64,000 nucleotides of DNA from Rhodoferax sp. (GTDB taxonomy: Bacteria > Pseudomonadota > Gammaproteobacteria > Burkholderiales > Burkholderiaceae_C), in NCBI GenBank assembly GCA_031291295.1, contig JARLJI010000080.1, forward strand, positions 62,001-126,000, given 5' to 3'. Of the stretch, positions 9,224-18,152 are shown one piece after another (position 1 is the first letter of the stretch; the number at the start of each line of letters is the position of its first letter). The position numbers and the translations under genes were made by a program. The notes beneath the pieces are model-generated. The model ran no database searches. It was not told the DNA's origin and saw only the letters and a list, made by a program, of their open reading frames with translations.

Positions 9224-10663
9224 ATGGCCACGACTCAACCCCTGCATTTCACGGGCAGCGACCTGTCCGCCGACAAACGCTATGACCCACGGTACGACCC
9301 GCTCGTGGCGGCCGACCCCGGTACTGGCCGCGCCTACGCGCCGACCTACTGGGTCGCCAGCGCAGGTACTCCACCGGAAGATGATGGGCCGATCATGCAT
9401 GACACTGACGCCGATGTCGTGATCATTGGCTCCGGCTCGACCGGCATGTCGACAGCGCTCTACCTCGCGCAGGAGCATGGCATCCGTGCCATCGTGCTGG
9501 AGGCGAACCAGGAATCATGGGGCTGCTCGAGTCGCAGCGGCGGCCAGGGCCAAAACGCGAGCGGCCGGCTCAAGCGCTCGCAATGGATAGCCCGCTGGGG
9601 CCTGGACGTGGCAAAGAAACTCGACACCGAGATCCGCACCGGCTTCGAGAACTTCAAGTCGCTGACGAAGGAGATCGACTGCGACGCCTTCGACGGCGGC
9701 CACCTCTACCTGGCACACCGGCCCGAGAAGCTGGAATACCTGCGCAGCGAAACCAAGGTGATGCGCGAGACCTTCGGTTACGACACGCGCATGCTCAGCG
9801 CGGAAGAGGTGCGGCGCGACTACTGCGACGAGCGTGAAACCGCCGGCGCCATGTTCGAAGCCGAAGGTGTGGGCGTCCACCCGCTCAAGCTCACCTTCGG
9901 CCTGATCCGCAAAGCGCGCGCGCTCGGCGTCAAGATTCATACCGCCAGCCCGGTTCAGGGCTGGGAGACACGCAACGGCGTGCATCACCTGCGCACCCCC
10001 GGTGGTACCGTGCGTGCCAAGCGGGTTGCCGTGTGCACCGGCGGCTACACCGGCCAGGGCCTGAACCCGCTGCTGAAGAACAAGATCATGCCGATCCTGT
10101 CGAATTCGGTGGTCACGCGTGTGCTCACCGACGCAGAGATGAAGGCCTGCAACTTCCGTTCGCAGACCTTCATGACCGACACCCGAACGCTGCGCTTTTA
10201 CTACCGCCTGTTGAAAGGCAATCGCCTGCAGCTGGGTAGCCGCAGCTCGGTGACTGGCGCCGATGCCGAAGCCCCGGTGCATCTGAAACTGCTGACCGAT
10301 GGGATTGCACGCAAGTTCCCGCCGCTCGCCGGGATCCAGATCGGCTACTCCTGGTGGGGCTGGGTCGACGTGGCCCACGACATGATGCCGCGCATCACCC
10401 GTCCCGACCCCGCGCAAAGTGTCTGGTATGCCGTTGGCTACGGCGGCAACGGCGTGTCGTTCTCGACCTGGGCCGGCAAACGGCTGGCCGAACGCGTGGC
10501 TGGCCAGGATGCCGGCCGCGAAGTGTTCAAACTGCCCATCTATGACTCGCCGCTGGAGTATCCGAATGTGTTCGGCCTGGTCCGCTCGCAGGCCTTCGCC
10601 CCATTCCGCCGTTTCGGCCAGCGTTTTCTTTACAAGTGGTACTGGCTACAAGACGAGAAATAA
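9224..10663 (+). CDS. tauY: FAD-dependent amine oxidoreductase, probable taurine dehydrogenase large subunit
   Basis: A 479-residue DadA/glycine-oxidase-type flavoprotein. The FAD motif VVIIGSGSTGMSTALYLAQE lies at about residues 65-84, after an N-terminal extension, and the C-terminus has VGYGGNGVSFSTWAGKRLAE. TauXY oxidises taurine to sulfoacetaldehyde and ammonium and passes electrons to cytochrome c. This replaces the transaminase Tpa plus alanine dehydrogenase, neither of which is in the window. The ATG at 9224 follows GGGAGCC and begins the family-like sequence. The neighbours tauX, tauR and tauABC make another amine substrate less likely. Confidence 0.8.
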   Translation: MATTQPLHFTGSDLSADKRYDPRYDPLVAADPGTGRAYAPTYWVASAGTPPEDDGPIMHDTDADVVIIGSGSTGMSTALYLAQEHGIRAIVLEANQESWGCSSRSGGQGQNASGRLKRSQWIARWGLDVAKKLDTEIRTGFENFKSLTKEIDCDAFDGGHLYLAHRPEKLEYLRSETKVMRETFGYDTRMLSAEEVRRDYCDERETAGAMFEAEGVGVHPLKLTFGLIRKARALGVKIHTASPVQGWETRNGVHHLRTPGGTVRAKRVAVCTGGYTGQGLNPLLKNKIMPILSNSVVTRVLTDAEMKACNFRSQTFMTDTRTLRFYYRLLKGNRLQLGSRSSVTGADAEAPVHLKLLTDGIARKFPPLAGIQIGYSWWGWVDVAHDMMPRITRPDPAQSVWYAVGYGGNGVSFSTWAGKRLAERVAGQDAGREVFKLPIYDSPLEYPNVFGLVRSQAFAPFRRFGQRFLYKWYWLQDEK

Positions 10664-10694
10664 CTCCGAGCCGCTGAAGCAGCTCATCTCTACA

Positions 10695-10738
10695 AGAGTG
10701 CCGCAGGCGGTTCGTTCTCGCGCCGCCTGCGGCGCTCT
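10695..10738 (+). terminator. Long hairpin downstream of tauY
   Basis: A 16-base stem (10695-10710 pairing with 10723-10738, one T-G wobble, 12-base loop) stands 31 bases after the tauY stop. No T run follows, so it may stabilise the tauXY message rather than end it. Its right arm overlaps the first repeat of the downstream TauR-like operator. Confidence 0.5.
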
Positions 10739-10769
10739 GGCTCCATCGATACCCTCCATCTGGACCTAT
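10737..10769. promoter_or_regulatory. Second tandem TauR-like operator, upstream of the peptide-type ABC operon
   Basis: CTGGCTC at 10737-10743 and CTGGACCTAT at 10760-10769 repeat the elements of the tauX promoter, with the same 23-base period. The 16 bases between them differ apart from the CCAT before the second element, which argues for conserved protein contacts. A TTGACA follows at 10800-10805. The site lies 87 bases before the next start codon. Confidence 0.68.
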
Positions 10770-10855
10770 TTCTTGCGCTCCACGTGGGGGGTTTCCTCGT
10801 TGACAGGTGATATCGCTTCACCCACCATGCAGCATCGCCTTTTTGGAGCCTCTCG

Positions 10856-12448
10856 ATGCAAAATTCTCGCCTTACCCGCCGCGACACTTTCGCGCTCGCA
10901 CTGGGCGCTGCCGCCACGACCTGTTCGCTTCCAACTTTCGCGCAGGAACCCAAGCGCGGCGGCACCCTGGTCATCGGCAGCACACAAACGCCACGCCACC
11001 TGAACGGCGCGGTGCAGTCCGGTATCGCCACCGCAGAGCCATCGACCCAGATCTTCGCGAGCCCGCTGCGCTTCGACGACAAGTGGGCGCCGCAACCCTA
11101 CCTGGCCGAATCCTGGAAGCTTGCCGAGGATGGCAAGTCGCTCACCCTGAACCTGCGCAAGAACGCGGTGTTCCACGACGGCATGCCGGTCACATCAGCG
11201 GATGTGGCGTTCTCGATCATGGCGATCAAGGCCAACCATCCGTTCACGACGATGATGGCGCCGGTTGACAAGATCGACACACCCGACGCCTACACTGCGA
11301 TCATTCGCATGAGCACGCCGCATCCGGCAATACTGCTGGCAATGTCGCCGGCCTTGTGCCCTATCCTGCCCAAGCATATCTATGGTGATGGGCAAGACCT
11401 GAAGAGCCATCCGCGAAACTCCAAAGACGTGGTGGGCTCCGGGCCATTCAAGCTGGTCGAGTTCACACCCAATCAGCGTATCGTGATGGAGCGCTTCGAC
11501 AAATTCTTCCTGCCCGGCAAGCCGTATCTCGACAAGGTCATCATCACGATCTCGCCCGACCAGTCCAGCCTGATGCTGAACCTGGAGCGCGGCGACATCA
11601 ACATGATGCCCTTCGTCAGCGTGCCGACCGACCTGCGGCGCCTGGCCAACGACAAGCAGTTCTCGCTCACGCCCAAGGGCTACGAAGGCATTGGCGCGCT
11701 GAACTGGCTCGCGTTCAACACCGCGAAGAAGCCGCTCTCCGACGTGCGCGTACGCAAGGCGATCGCGACCTCGATCGACAAGAACTTCATCACCAAGGCC
11801 CTGATGGGCGGCTTCGCCCAGGTGTCCGATGGGCCGATCGTGCCGAGCAGCCCGTTTGCGGTGACCGACTTGGTGCGATATCCCTTCGACTTGAAGAAGG
11901 CCGCCGCCATGCTCGACGCCGCTGGCTACAAGGTGGATGCGAATGGCGAGCGCTTCAAATTGACGATCGACTACCTGCCGGGCGTCGACGATCAACAAAA
12001 GACCGTGGCCGAGTATGTGCGCGGCCAGCTCAAGAAAGTGGGCATTGCGGTCGAGGTGCGCACCTCGGCTGACTTTCCCGCCTGGGCCAAACGCATGGCG
12101 ACACACGACTTCGACATGTCGATGGACCTGGTGTACAACTGGGGCGATCCGGTCATTGGCGTGGCCCGCACCTACTTGTCAACCAACATCAAGCCGATCG
12201 TCTGGACCAACACCCAGTCATACAACAACCCCAAAGTCGATGAGCTGCTGAACACGGCCGGCCAGACCCTCGATCCGGTCAAACGCAAGGCCTACTACGC
12301 AACGTTTCAGAAGATCGTCACGGACGAGTTGCCTATCGAGTTCATCAACGTGCTGCCCTACCATACGGTGACGAACCGCAAGGTCGGCAACGTACCCATG
12401 ACGATCTGGGGCCCTCTGTCGCCCTATGACAATGTCTACATCAAGTAG
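10856..12448 (+). CDS. Peptide/opine-type ABC transporter binding protein
   Basis: A 530-residue extracytoplasmic binding protein of family 5 (DppA/OppA type). A twin-arginine-like signal (LTRRDTFALALGAAA, cut after TFAQ) precedes KRGGTLVIGSTQTPRHLN. The body has SWKLAEDGKSLTLNLRKNAV and VRKAIATSIDKNFITKALM, both typical of this family. It is the first gene of a six- to seven-gene operon with two permeases, two ATPases, an amidohydrolase and a COG0523 GTPase. The upstream TauR-like operator suggests the ligand is taurine-related, for example a taurine conjugate. That is inference; the protein family also binds peptides, nickel, opines and sugars. Confidence 0.88.
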   Translation: MQNSRLTRRDTFALALGAAATTCSLPTFAQEPKRGGTLVIGSTQTPRHLNGAVQSGIATAEPSTQIFASPLRFDDKWAPQPYLAESWKLAEDGKSLTLNLRKNAVFHDGMPVTSADVAFSIMAIKANHPFTTMMAPVDKIDTPDAYTAIIRMSTPHPAILLAMSPALCPILPKHIYGDGQDLKSHPRNSKDVVGSGPFKLVEFTPNQRIVMERFDKFFLPGKPYLDKVIITISPDQSSLMLNLERGDINMMPFVSVPTDLRRLANDKQFSLTPKGYEGIGALNWLAFNTAKKPLSDVRVRKAIATSIDKNFITKALMGGFAQVSDGPIVPSSPFAVTDLVRYPFDLKKAAAMLDAAGYKVDANGERFKLTIDYLPGVDDQQKTVAEYVRGQLKKVGIAVEVRTSADFPAWAKRMATHDFDMSMDLVYNWGDPVIGVARTYLSTNIKPIVWTNTQSYNNPKVDELLNTAGQTLDPVKRKAYYATFQKIVTDELPIEFINVLPYHTVTNRKVGNVPMTIWGPLSPYDNVYIK

Positions 12449-12475
12449 CGCTGCCTCATTCCCTGCCCATCGATC

Positions 12476-13450
12476 ATGAAGACCGCAAGCTACATTGCCG
12501 TACGCCTGCTCCAGGCACTGGCCCTGGTGCTGGCGGTCGTGGTGCTGAATTTCGTGCTGGTGCACGCCGCACCCGGCGATCCGGTGGAAACCATTGCCGG
12601 CGCCAGCGGCGGCATGTCGACCGAGCTGATGGCACAGCTGCGCACGCAGTACGGCCTGGACAAGTCGCTTCCGGTGCAGTTGGGCGTCTACCTTGGCAAG
12701 GTGATTCGCGGGGATCTCGGCTACTCGTACTTCTTCAACCTTCCGGTCTCGCAGATGATCCTCGAGAGAGTGCCGGCCACGCTGCTGCTGGTACTTGGTT
12801 CGGTAATTTGTGCATTCGTATTCGGCACGGCACTCGGGGTGTTGTCATCGCGCAAGCCGAACGGGGTTCTCTCGCAGTTCATCACGTTGCTGTCGATGGT
12901 CGGCTTCGCTGCACCGGTGTTCTGGACGGGGATCATGCTGGTGATCCTGTTCGCGTCGGTCTTCCCGATCCTGCCGGTCTCTGGCATGCGCTCAATCGAT
13001 TCGAGCGGCGGCGGTTTCCAGGACGTGCTGGACGTGCTTTACCACCTGGTTCTGCCCATGGCGACGCTCGCCTTGGTCTACCTGGCGCAATACAGCCGAC
13101 TAGCGCGCTCGTCGATGCTGGACGTTCTCGGCTCCGACTTCATCCGCACCGCCCGCGCCAAGGGCCTGGCCGAACGCGTCGTGCTGTACAAGCACGCACT
13201 GCGCAATGCGCTGATCCCGGTAGTTACGGTACTCGGGCTGCAGTTCGGCAACGTGCTTTCCGGCGCGATTCTGGTTGAGACCGTGTTCAACTGGCCTGGC
13301 TTGGGCCGGCTCGCCTTTGACTCGGTGCTTCGGCGCGACTACCCGACCATCCTCGGCTTGCTGCTGTTCTCGTCGATCGTCGTCGTCGTCATGAACCTTT
13401 TGACCGATCTGTGTTATCGGCTGATCGACCCGCGGATCAAGACATCATGA
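12476..13450 (+). CDS. Peptide-type ABC transporter permease, DppB-like
   Basis: A 324-residue permease with six predicted membrane segments. The N-terminal domain has VVLNFVLVHAAPGDPVE and the coupling loop ARSSMLDVLGSDFIRTARAKGLAE, both hallmarks of DppB/OppB. It pairs with the following permease, whose start codon overlaps its stop in an ATGA. The 27-base gap from the binding-protein gene and the shared strand place it in the same operon. Confidence 0.88.
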   Translation: MKTASYIAVRLLQALALVLAVVVLNFVLVHAAPGDPVETIAGASGGMSTELMAQLRTQYGLDKSLPVQLGVYLGKVIRGDLGYSYFFNLPVSQMILERVPATLLLVLGSVICAFVFGTALGVLSSRKPNGVLSQFITLLSMVGFAAPVFWTGIMLVILFASVFPILPVSGMRSIDSSGGGFQDVLDVLYHLVLPMATLALVYLAQYSRLARSSMLDVLGSDFIRTARAKGLAERVVLYKHALRNALIPVVTVLGLQFGNVLSGAILVETVFNWPGLGRLAFDSVLRRDYPTILGLLLFSSIVVVVMNLLTDLCYRLIDPRIKTS

Positions 13451-14349
13451 ACACACCTCCGTTGACGGCTTCGGCCGGCGCCGCGCCCGAGCGGACCATC
13501 CCCAAAGTCGAAAATCCTACCGTCGAGGCACTGCGCATGTTCGTGCGCAATCCGTCGGCGATCGTCGGTATCGTGCTGTTCCTCTTCGTGCTCGTTGTAT
13601 CGATCGCCGGGCCCTGGTTCTACCCTGCCGACCCGTTCGAAATCCGCGCGGCACCACTCACGCCACCCTTTACCGCTGATGCCTGGCTGGGAAGCGACTA
13701 CCTGGGCCGCGATGTGCTCACGACGCTAATCTACGGCGGCCGCGCGACCTTGCTGATCGGTGCGTTCGCGGCACTCCTCTCCGTCGTGATCGGTATCACG
13801 CTCGGCGCATTCTCGGGCTACTACGGCGGGAAAGTCGACGCCGTGCTGATGCGTATCACCGAGTTTTTCCAGGTACTGCCGGCGTTGTTGTTCGCGATGG
13901 TGGTGGTGACGCTGTTTTCTCCGACACTGGTGACAGTCACGATCGCCATCGGCATCGTCAGCTGGACCGGCACCGCGCGCCTGACCCGCGCCGAGTTCCT
14001 CAAGTACCGCGGCCTCGAGTTCGTACGTGCTGAACGCGCCATCGGCGCGCGCAACTCGCGCATCATCTGGAAAGTGATCCTGCCCAACGCGCTTCCACCG
14101 CTGATTGTCTCGGCCGCCCTGGCGATTGGTGCCGCAATCCTGTTTGCAGCGGGCCTGTCGTTTCTGGGCTTGGGCGATCCGAACGAGATGAGCTGGGGCC
14201 TGATGATCGGCTCGAGCCGCCAGTATGTGTTGTCGTGCTGGTGGGCCGTGACGTTTCCGGGTGCAGCGATTTTCGTCACCGTACTGGCCATCAGCCTGAT
14301 CGGTGATGGCCTGAACGACGCTCTCAATCCGAAACTGAGGGAACGCTAA
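13447..14349 (+). CDS. Peptide-type ABC transporter permease, DppC-like
   Basis: A 300-residue DppC/OppC-type permease. After a polar N-terminus comes the first membrane segment, then GSDYLGRDVLTTLIYGGR, the family signature, and the coupling loop KYRGLEFVRAERAIGARNSR. The start at 13447 is fixed by the ATGA overlap with the previous gene; its own TAA overlaps the next ATG (TAATG). Such tight packing indicates translational coupling of the transporter genes. Confidence 0.88.
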   Translation: MNTPPLTASAGAAPERTIPKVENPTVEALRMFVRNPSAIVGIVLFLFVLVVSIAGPWFYPADPFEIRAAPLTPPFTADAWLGSDYLGRDVLTTLIYGGRATLLIGAFAALLSVVIGITLGAFSGYYGGKVDAVLMRITEFFQVLPALLFAMVVVTLFSPTLVTVTIAIGIVSWTGTARLTRAEFLKYRGLEFVRAERAIGARNSRIIWKVILPNALPPLIVSAALAIGAAILFAAGLSFLGLGDPNEMSWGLMIGSSRQYVLSCWWAVTFPGAAIFVTVLAISLIGDGLNDALNPKLRER

Positions 14350-15383
14350 TGAGCAGCACTGCACCACTGCTTCAGGTCGAAGACCTGCGCGTGGAATTCA
14401 AGACGCGTCGGGGCAAGGCCCTCGTGCTTAACGGCGTCGACTTTCAGATCCGCGGCGGCGAAACATTGTGCGTTGTCGGCGAATCGGGCTGCGGCAAAAG
14501 CATGACAGCGCTCGCCTTGCTTCGCCTGATCCCGTCACCCCCGGGGCGAATCAGCGGCGGCCGCGTGCTGTTTCAGGGCGAGGATCTGGTGCAAGCGGAC
14601 GAAGCTCGCATGCATAAAGTTCGCGGCAATCGGATTTCGATGATTTTCCAGGAACCCATGACGTCGCTGAACCCGGTGTTCAAAGTCGGCGATCAGATTG
14701 GGGAGTCCTTGCGACTGCACGCCGGGCTCGACGCCGCCGCGGCGCGCGCGCGCACGATCGAGATGCTGCAACAGGTCGGCATCCCTGCCCCCGAGCGGCG
14801 TGTCGATGAATATCCGCACCAGCTGTCGGGTGGCATGCGCCAGCGTGTGATGATCGCGATGGCATTGGCCTGCCGCCCCGATATCCTGATCGCCGACGAG
14901 CCGACCACGGCGCTGGACGTCACGGTGCAGGCCCAGATCTTCGACCTGCTACGCGACCTGCAGCGCGAAAAAGGCACGGCTATTCTTCTGATTACGCACG
15001 ACATGGGCGCCGTTGCCGAAATGGCCGATCGGGTGATGGTGATGTACGCGGGCCGTGTGATCGAGCAGGGGACCACCGAACAGGTGCTGTCGCACCCGGG
15101 CCATCCCTATACCCAGGGCCTGATCGATTGCCTGCCCGAGCTCGGCAGCAGCCTCCAGCACGAGCGTGCCGAACTCGCCGAAATTAGGGGCGTCGTGCCC
15201 TCCATCTGGGAGCTGGGCAGTGGCTGCGCGTTTCGCGAGCGCTGCCCCCACGCCATGGCGCGCTGTGCAGAACAGGTGCCCCCGATGTTTGTGACCGGGG
15301 CGCACGGCGCGCTCGCAACGGGCGATGGCACACACGGTGCGGCCTGCTGGCTGCATGCGGAAGACCAGATGGTGGCCGCATGA
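14349..15383 (+). CDS. Peptide-type ABC transporter ATPase, DppD-like
   Basis: A 344-residue ATPase with Walker [17 protein letters not shown], signature [15 protein letters not shown], Walker [17 protein letters not shown] and a C-terminal oligopeptide-family extension with clustered cysteines ([16 protein letters not shown]). In DppD/OppD proteins that region can bind an iron-sulfur cluster. It forms a heterodimer with the next ATPase. It overlaps the following gene by ATGA. Confidence 0.88.
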   Translation: MSSTAPLLQVEDLRVEFKTRRGKALVLNGVDFQIRGGETLCVVGESGCGKSMTALALLRLIPSPPGRISGGRVLFQGEDLVQADEARMHKVRGNRISMIFQEPMTSLNPVFKVGDQIGESLRLHAGLDAAAARARTIEMLQQVGIPAPERRVDEYPHQLSGGMRQRVMIAMALACRPDILIADEPTTALDVTVQAQIFDLLRDLQREKGTAILLITHDMGAVAEMADRVMVMYAGRVIEQGTTEQVLSHPGHPYTQGLIDCLPELGSSLQHERAELAEIRGVVPSIWELGSGCAFRERCPHAMARCAEQVPPMFVTGAHGALATGDGTHGAACWLHAEDQMVAA

Positions 15384-16450
15384 GGACGATGGCAAGCCCT
15401 ATGGCACAAGTAGCGCCCACTGCTTTGGCCTCGTCGAATACGCTCCTGTCGGTGCGCGACCTGCACGTGCACTTTCCACGCGCCAAATCGGGATGGTTTC
15501 AGCCGCCCGAGGTGGTCAAGGCCGTCGATGGCGTCTCCTTCGATGTCACGCGCGGCACGACGCTGGCGATCGTCGGCGAATCAGGCTCCGGCAAGACCAC
15601 CACAGCGCTCGCGGTGATGCGCCTGTCACCGGTCACGTCCGGCCACATCCAGCTCGGCGACACCGATCTCGGCGCGCTTGAAGGCGAAGCGCTGCGCCAG
15701 GCGCGCACGCGGCTGCAGATCATCTTCCAGGACCCGTTCTCGTCGCTGAACCCGCGCGAGCGCGCCGGCGCCGCAGTACGCGCCCCGCTCGACCTGATGC
15801 AAGTAGGCACACCGGCACAGCGCACCGAGCGCGTCGCCGAACTTTTCAAAGCGGTTGGTCTGCGTCCCGAGCAGCAGCACCTGTTTCCACACCAGTTTTC
15901 GGGCGGACAGCGCCAGCGCATCAACATCGCACGGGCGTTGGCCACCAATCCCGAACTGGTCGTCTGCGATGAGCCCGTGTCGGCGCTGGATATCGCAATC
16001 CGCGCCCAAATCCTGAACTTGCTTGCAAGGTTGCAGCGCGAGCTCGGTTTGACGTACCTTTTCATCTCTCATGACATGGCGGTGGTCGAGCACATCTGCG
16101 ACGACATCGCCGTCATGTACCTGGGCCAGATCGTCGAGCGCGGGCCGCGCAAGGCCTTCTTCGCGAACCCGTTGCACCCGTACAGTGTGGCGCTGATGTC
16201 CGCGGTGCCGACGGTCCACGGCGGACGCAAGCACGCCGCCCAGAGAATCAAGCTCAGCGGCGACCCGCCAAGCCCGATCAACCCGCCAGCTGGCTGCCGC
16301 TTCGCCGGCCGTTGCCCGATGGCCGAGCTGGCGTGCGTGGCCGAACTGCCGCCGCTGCGTGAAGTGGTACCGGGCCACTGGGTGCGCTGTCGGCGTGTCG
16401 ACGTCGTCGACGGGCTGCCGCGAGCGCCACTTCAAATGCCAACGGCCTGA
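15380..16450 (+). CDS. Peptide-type ABC transporter ATPase, DppF-like
   Basis: A 356-residue partner ATPase with Walker A GESGSGKTTTALAVMR, signature FSGGQRQRINIARAL, Walker B LVVCDEPVSALDIAIR and the C-terminal cysteine-containing oligopeptide extension (CRFAGRCPMAELAC). The ATGA overlap with the previous gene supports the start at 15380. It completes a five-component importer. The amidohydrolase gene begins 24 bases after its stop, so imported substrate is probably hydrolysed by that enzyme. Confidence 0.88.
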   Translation: MRTMASPMAQVAPTALASSNTLLSVRDLHVHFPRAKSGWFQPPEVVKAVDGVSFDVTRGTTLAIVGESGSGKTTTALAVMRLSPVTSGHIQLGDTDLGALEGEALRQARTRLQIIFQDPFSSLNPRERAGAAVRAPLDLMQVGTPAQRTERVAELFKAVGLRPEQQHLFPHQFSGGQRQRINIARALATNPELVVCDEPVSALDIAIRAQILNLLARLQRELGLTYLFISHDMAVVEHICDDIAVMYLGQIVERGPRKAFFANPLHPYSVALMSAVPTVHGGRKHAAQRIKLSGDPPSPINPPAGCRFAGRCPMAELACVAELPPLREVVPGHWVRCRRVDVVDGLPRAPLQMPTA

Positions 16451-16474
16451 TTACCAGTTTTTCCCGACACCATC

Positions 16475-18145
16475 ATGACCCACACGACTGTCTACCCCGC
16501 CCGCAAGATCATCACGATGAACCCGATGCAGCCCGAGGCCACGCACGTCGCCGTACGTGACGGGCGTATCCTCTCGGTCGGCGACCTGGCGCGCATGCAG
16601 GCCTGGGGCGCGTACACGCTCGACGAACGCTTCGCGGGCAAGGTGCTGATGCCCGGCCTGGTCGAAGGCCACTGCCACCTCAAGGAAGGCAGCATGTGGG
16701 ACATGCACTACCTCGGCTGGTTCGACCGGCGCGATCCGCAAGGCAAGGTCTGGAGCGGCCTGCGCTCGATGGACGCGGTGGTGGCGCGCCTGGCCGAGAT
16801 CGACACGCAAATGCGCTCCGCCGGCAAGGGGGATACGGAGCCGCTGATCGCCTGGGGGTTCGATCCGATCTACTTCGGCGGCGAACGCATGACGGTCGAG
16901 CACCTCGATCGCGCGAGCGCCACGCGGCCCATCGTCATCGCGCACGCCAACGGCCATCTGATGAACGTGAACTCGGCGATGCTGCGGCTGGCCGACGTCA
17001 CGCATGACAACGAGGTCGAAGGCGTGGTCAAGTTCCAGGGCGGTGCCAACGCCGGCGAGCCCACCGGCGAGCTGCAGGAGCCGGCCGCGATGTTCCTGGT
17101 GGTGCGCAAGATCGGCGACGCCGGCCTGCTCGCGCCGATGACCGAAGCGGGCGTGCGCTCGTTTGCCGCACTCGCCTGCATGCAGGGTGTGACGACCGCG
17201 ACCGACCTCGTGAACAAGCTCACCGACGCGGATTGCAAGGTGCTCGAGTCGGCGCTGGCCGATGACGCTTGCAGCATTCGCATCCTGCCCGCGTTCCAGG
17301 CCTTTCACGGCACGCACGGTGCGGCCCTCGGCGCCGAGCACGTCAAAAGCCTGCTGCCCCGCAACACCGACCGGCTGCGCTACGGCCTGGTCAAGATGAT
17401 GCTCGATGGCTCGATCCAGGGCTTCTCGGCGCGGCTGCGCTGGCCCGGGCACTTCAACGGTGCGCCGAACGGCATCTGGGTCACTGCGCCGGCGCAGTAC
17501 GAGGCCGACTTCGAGACCTACCACCGCGCGGGCCTGTTGATCCACACCCACACCAACGGCGACGAGGCCAGCGAGGTCGCGATCGACGCGATCGAGCGGG
17601 TGCTGACGCGCGCGCCGCGGCCCGATCACCGCCACACCTTGCAGCACGGCCAGATGATCGATGCACCGCTGTTTCGCCGCATGGCCGCGCTCGGCCTGTG
17701 TGCCAACCTGTTCACCAACCACCTCTGGTACTGGGGCGACCAGCACTACGAGATGACCATGGGCCCGGATCGCGCCAACCGGCTCGATGCCTGCGCCAGC
17801 GCGCTGGCGGCCGGCGTGCCGCTGGCGATCCACTCCGATGCGCCGGTCACGCCGCTGGGCCCCTTGTTCACGGCGTGGTGCGCGGTGAACCGCGTCACCC
17901 CTTCGGGGCGCGTGCTCGGCGAGGCCGAGCGTATCAGCGTACCGCAGGCGTTGCATGCCATCACGTTGGGCCCGGCCTGGACGCTCAAGCTCGACCACGA
18001 GATCGGCAGCATCGAATGCGGCAAGCGGGCCGACTTCTGTGTGCTCGAGGACGATCCGCTCGCGGTGGAGCCGATGGCACTCAAAGACGTGCGCGTGTGG
18101 GGCACCGTGCTGTCCGGACGTGTGTTCGAGGCGCGCAAGAGTTGA
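16475..18145 (+). CDS. YtcJ-like metal-dependent amidohydrolase
   Basis: A 556-residue enzyme of the amidohydrolase superfamily, Amidohydro_3/YtcJ branch. The metal-binding HxH is in MPGLVEGHCHLKEG, later ligands in LLIHTHTNGDEASEV and RHTLQHGQMID, and the last conserved Asp in IHSDAPVTPLGP. There is no signal peptide, so it acts in the cytoplasm on what the preceding importer brings in. The family cleaves amides, N-acyl or N-formyl groups and ring amides. Given the TauR-like operator of the operon, hydrolysis of an N-acyl taurine or similar conjugate is a reasonable but unproven guess. Confidence 0.82.
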   Translation: MTHTTVYPARKIITMNPMQPEATHVAVRDGRILSVGDLARMQAWGAYTLDERFAGKVLMPGLVEGHCHLKEGSMWDMHYLGWFDRRDPQGKVWSGLRSMDAVVARLAEIDTQMRSAGKGDTEPLIAWGFDPIYFGGERMTVEHLDRASATRPIVIAHANGHLMNVNSAMLRLADVTHDNEVEGVVKFQGGANAGEPTGELQEPAAMFLVVRKIGDAGLLAPMTEAGVRSFAALACMQGVTTATDLVNKLTDADCKVLESALADDACSIRILPAFQAFHGTHGAALGAEHVKSLLPRNTDRLRYGLVKMMLDGSIQGFSARLRWPGHFNGAPNGIWVTAPAQYEADFETYHRAGLLIHTHTNGDEASEVAIDAIERVLTRAPRPDHRHTLQHGQMIDAPLFRRMAALGLCANLFTNHLWYWGDQHYEMTMGPDRANRLDACASALAAGVPLAIHSDAPVTPLGPLFTAWCAVNRVTPSGRVLGEAERISVPQALHAITLGPAWTLKLDHEIGSIECGKRADFCVLEDDPLAVEPMALKDVRVWGTVLSGRVFEARKS

Positions 18146-18152
18146 GGCTCGA

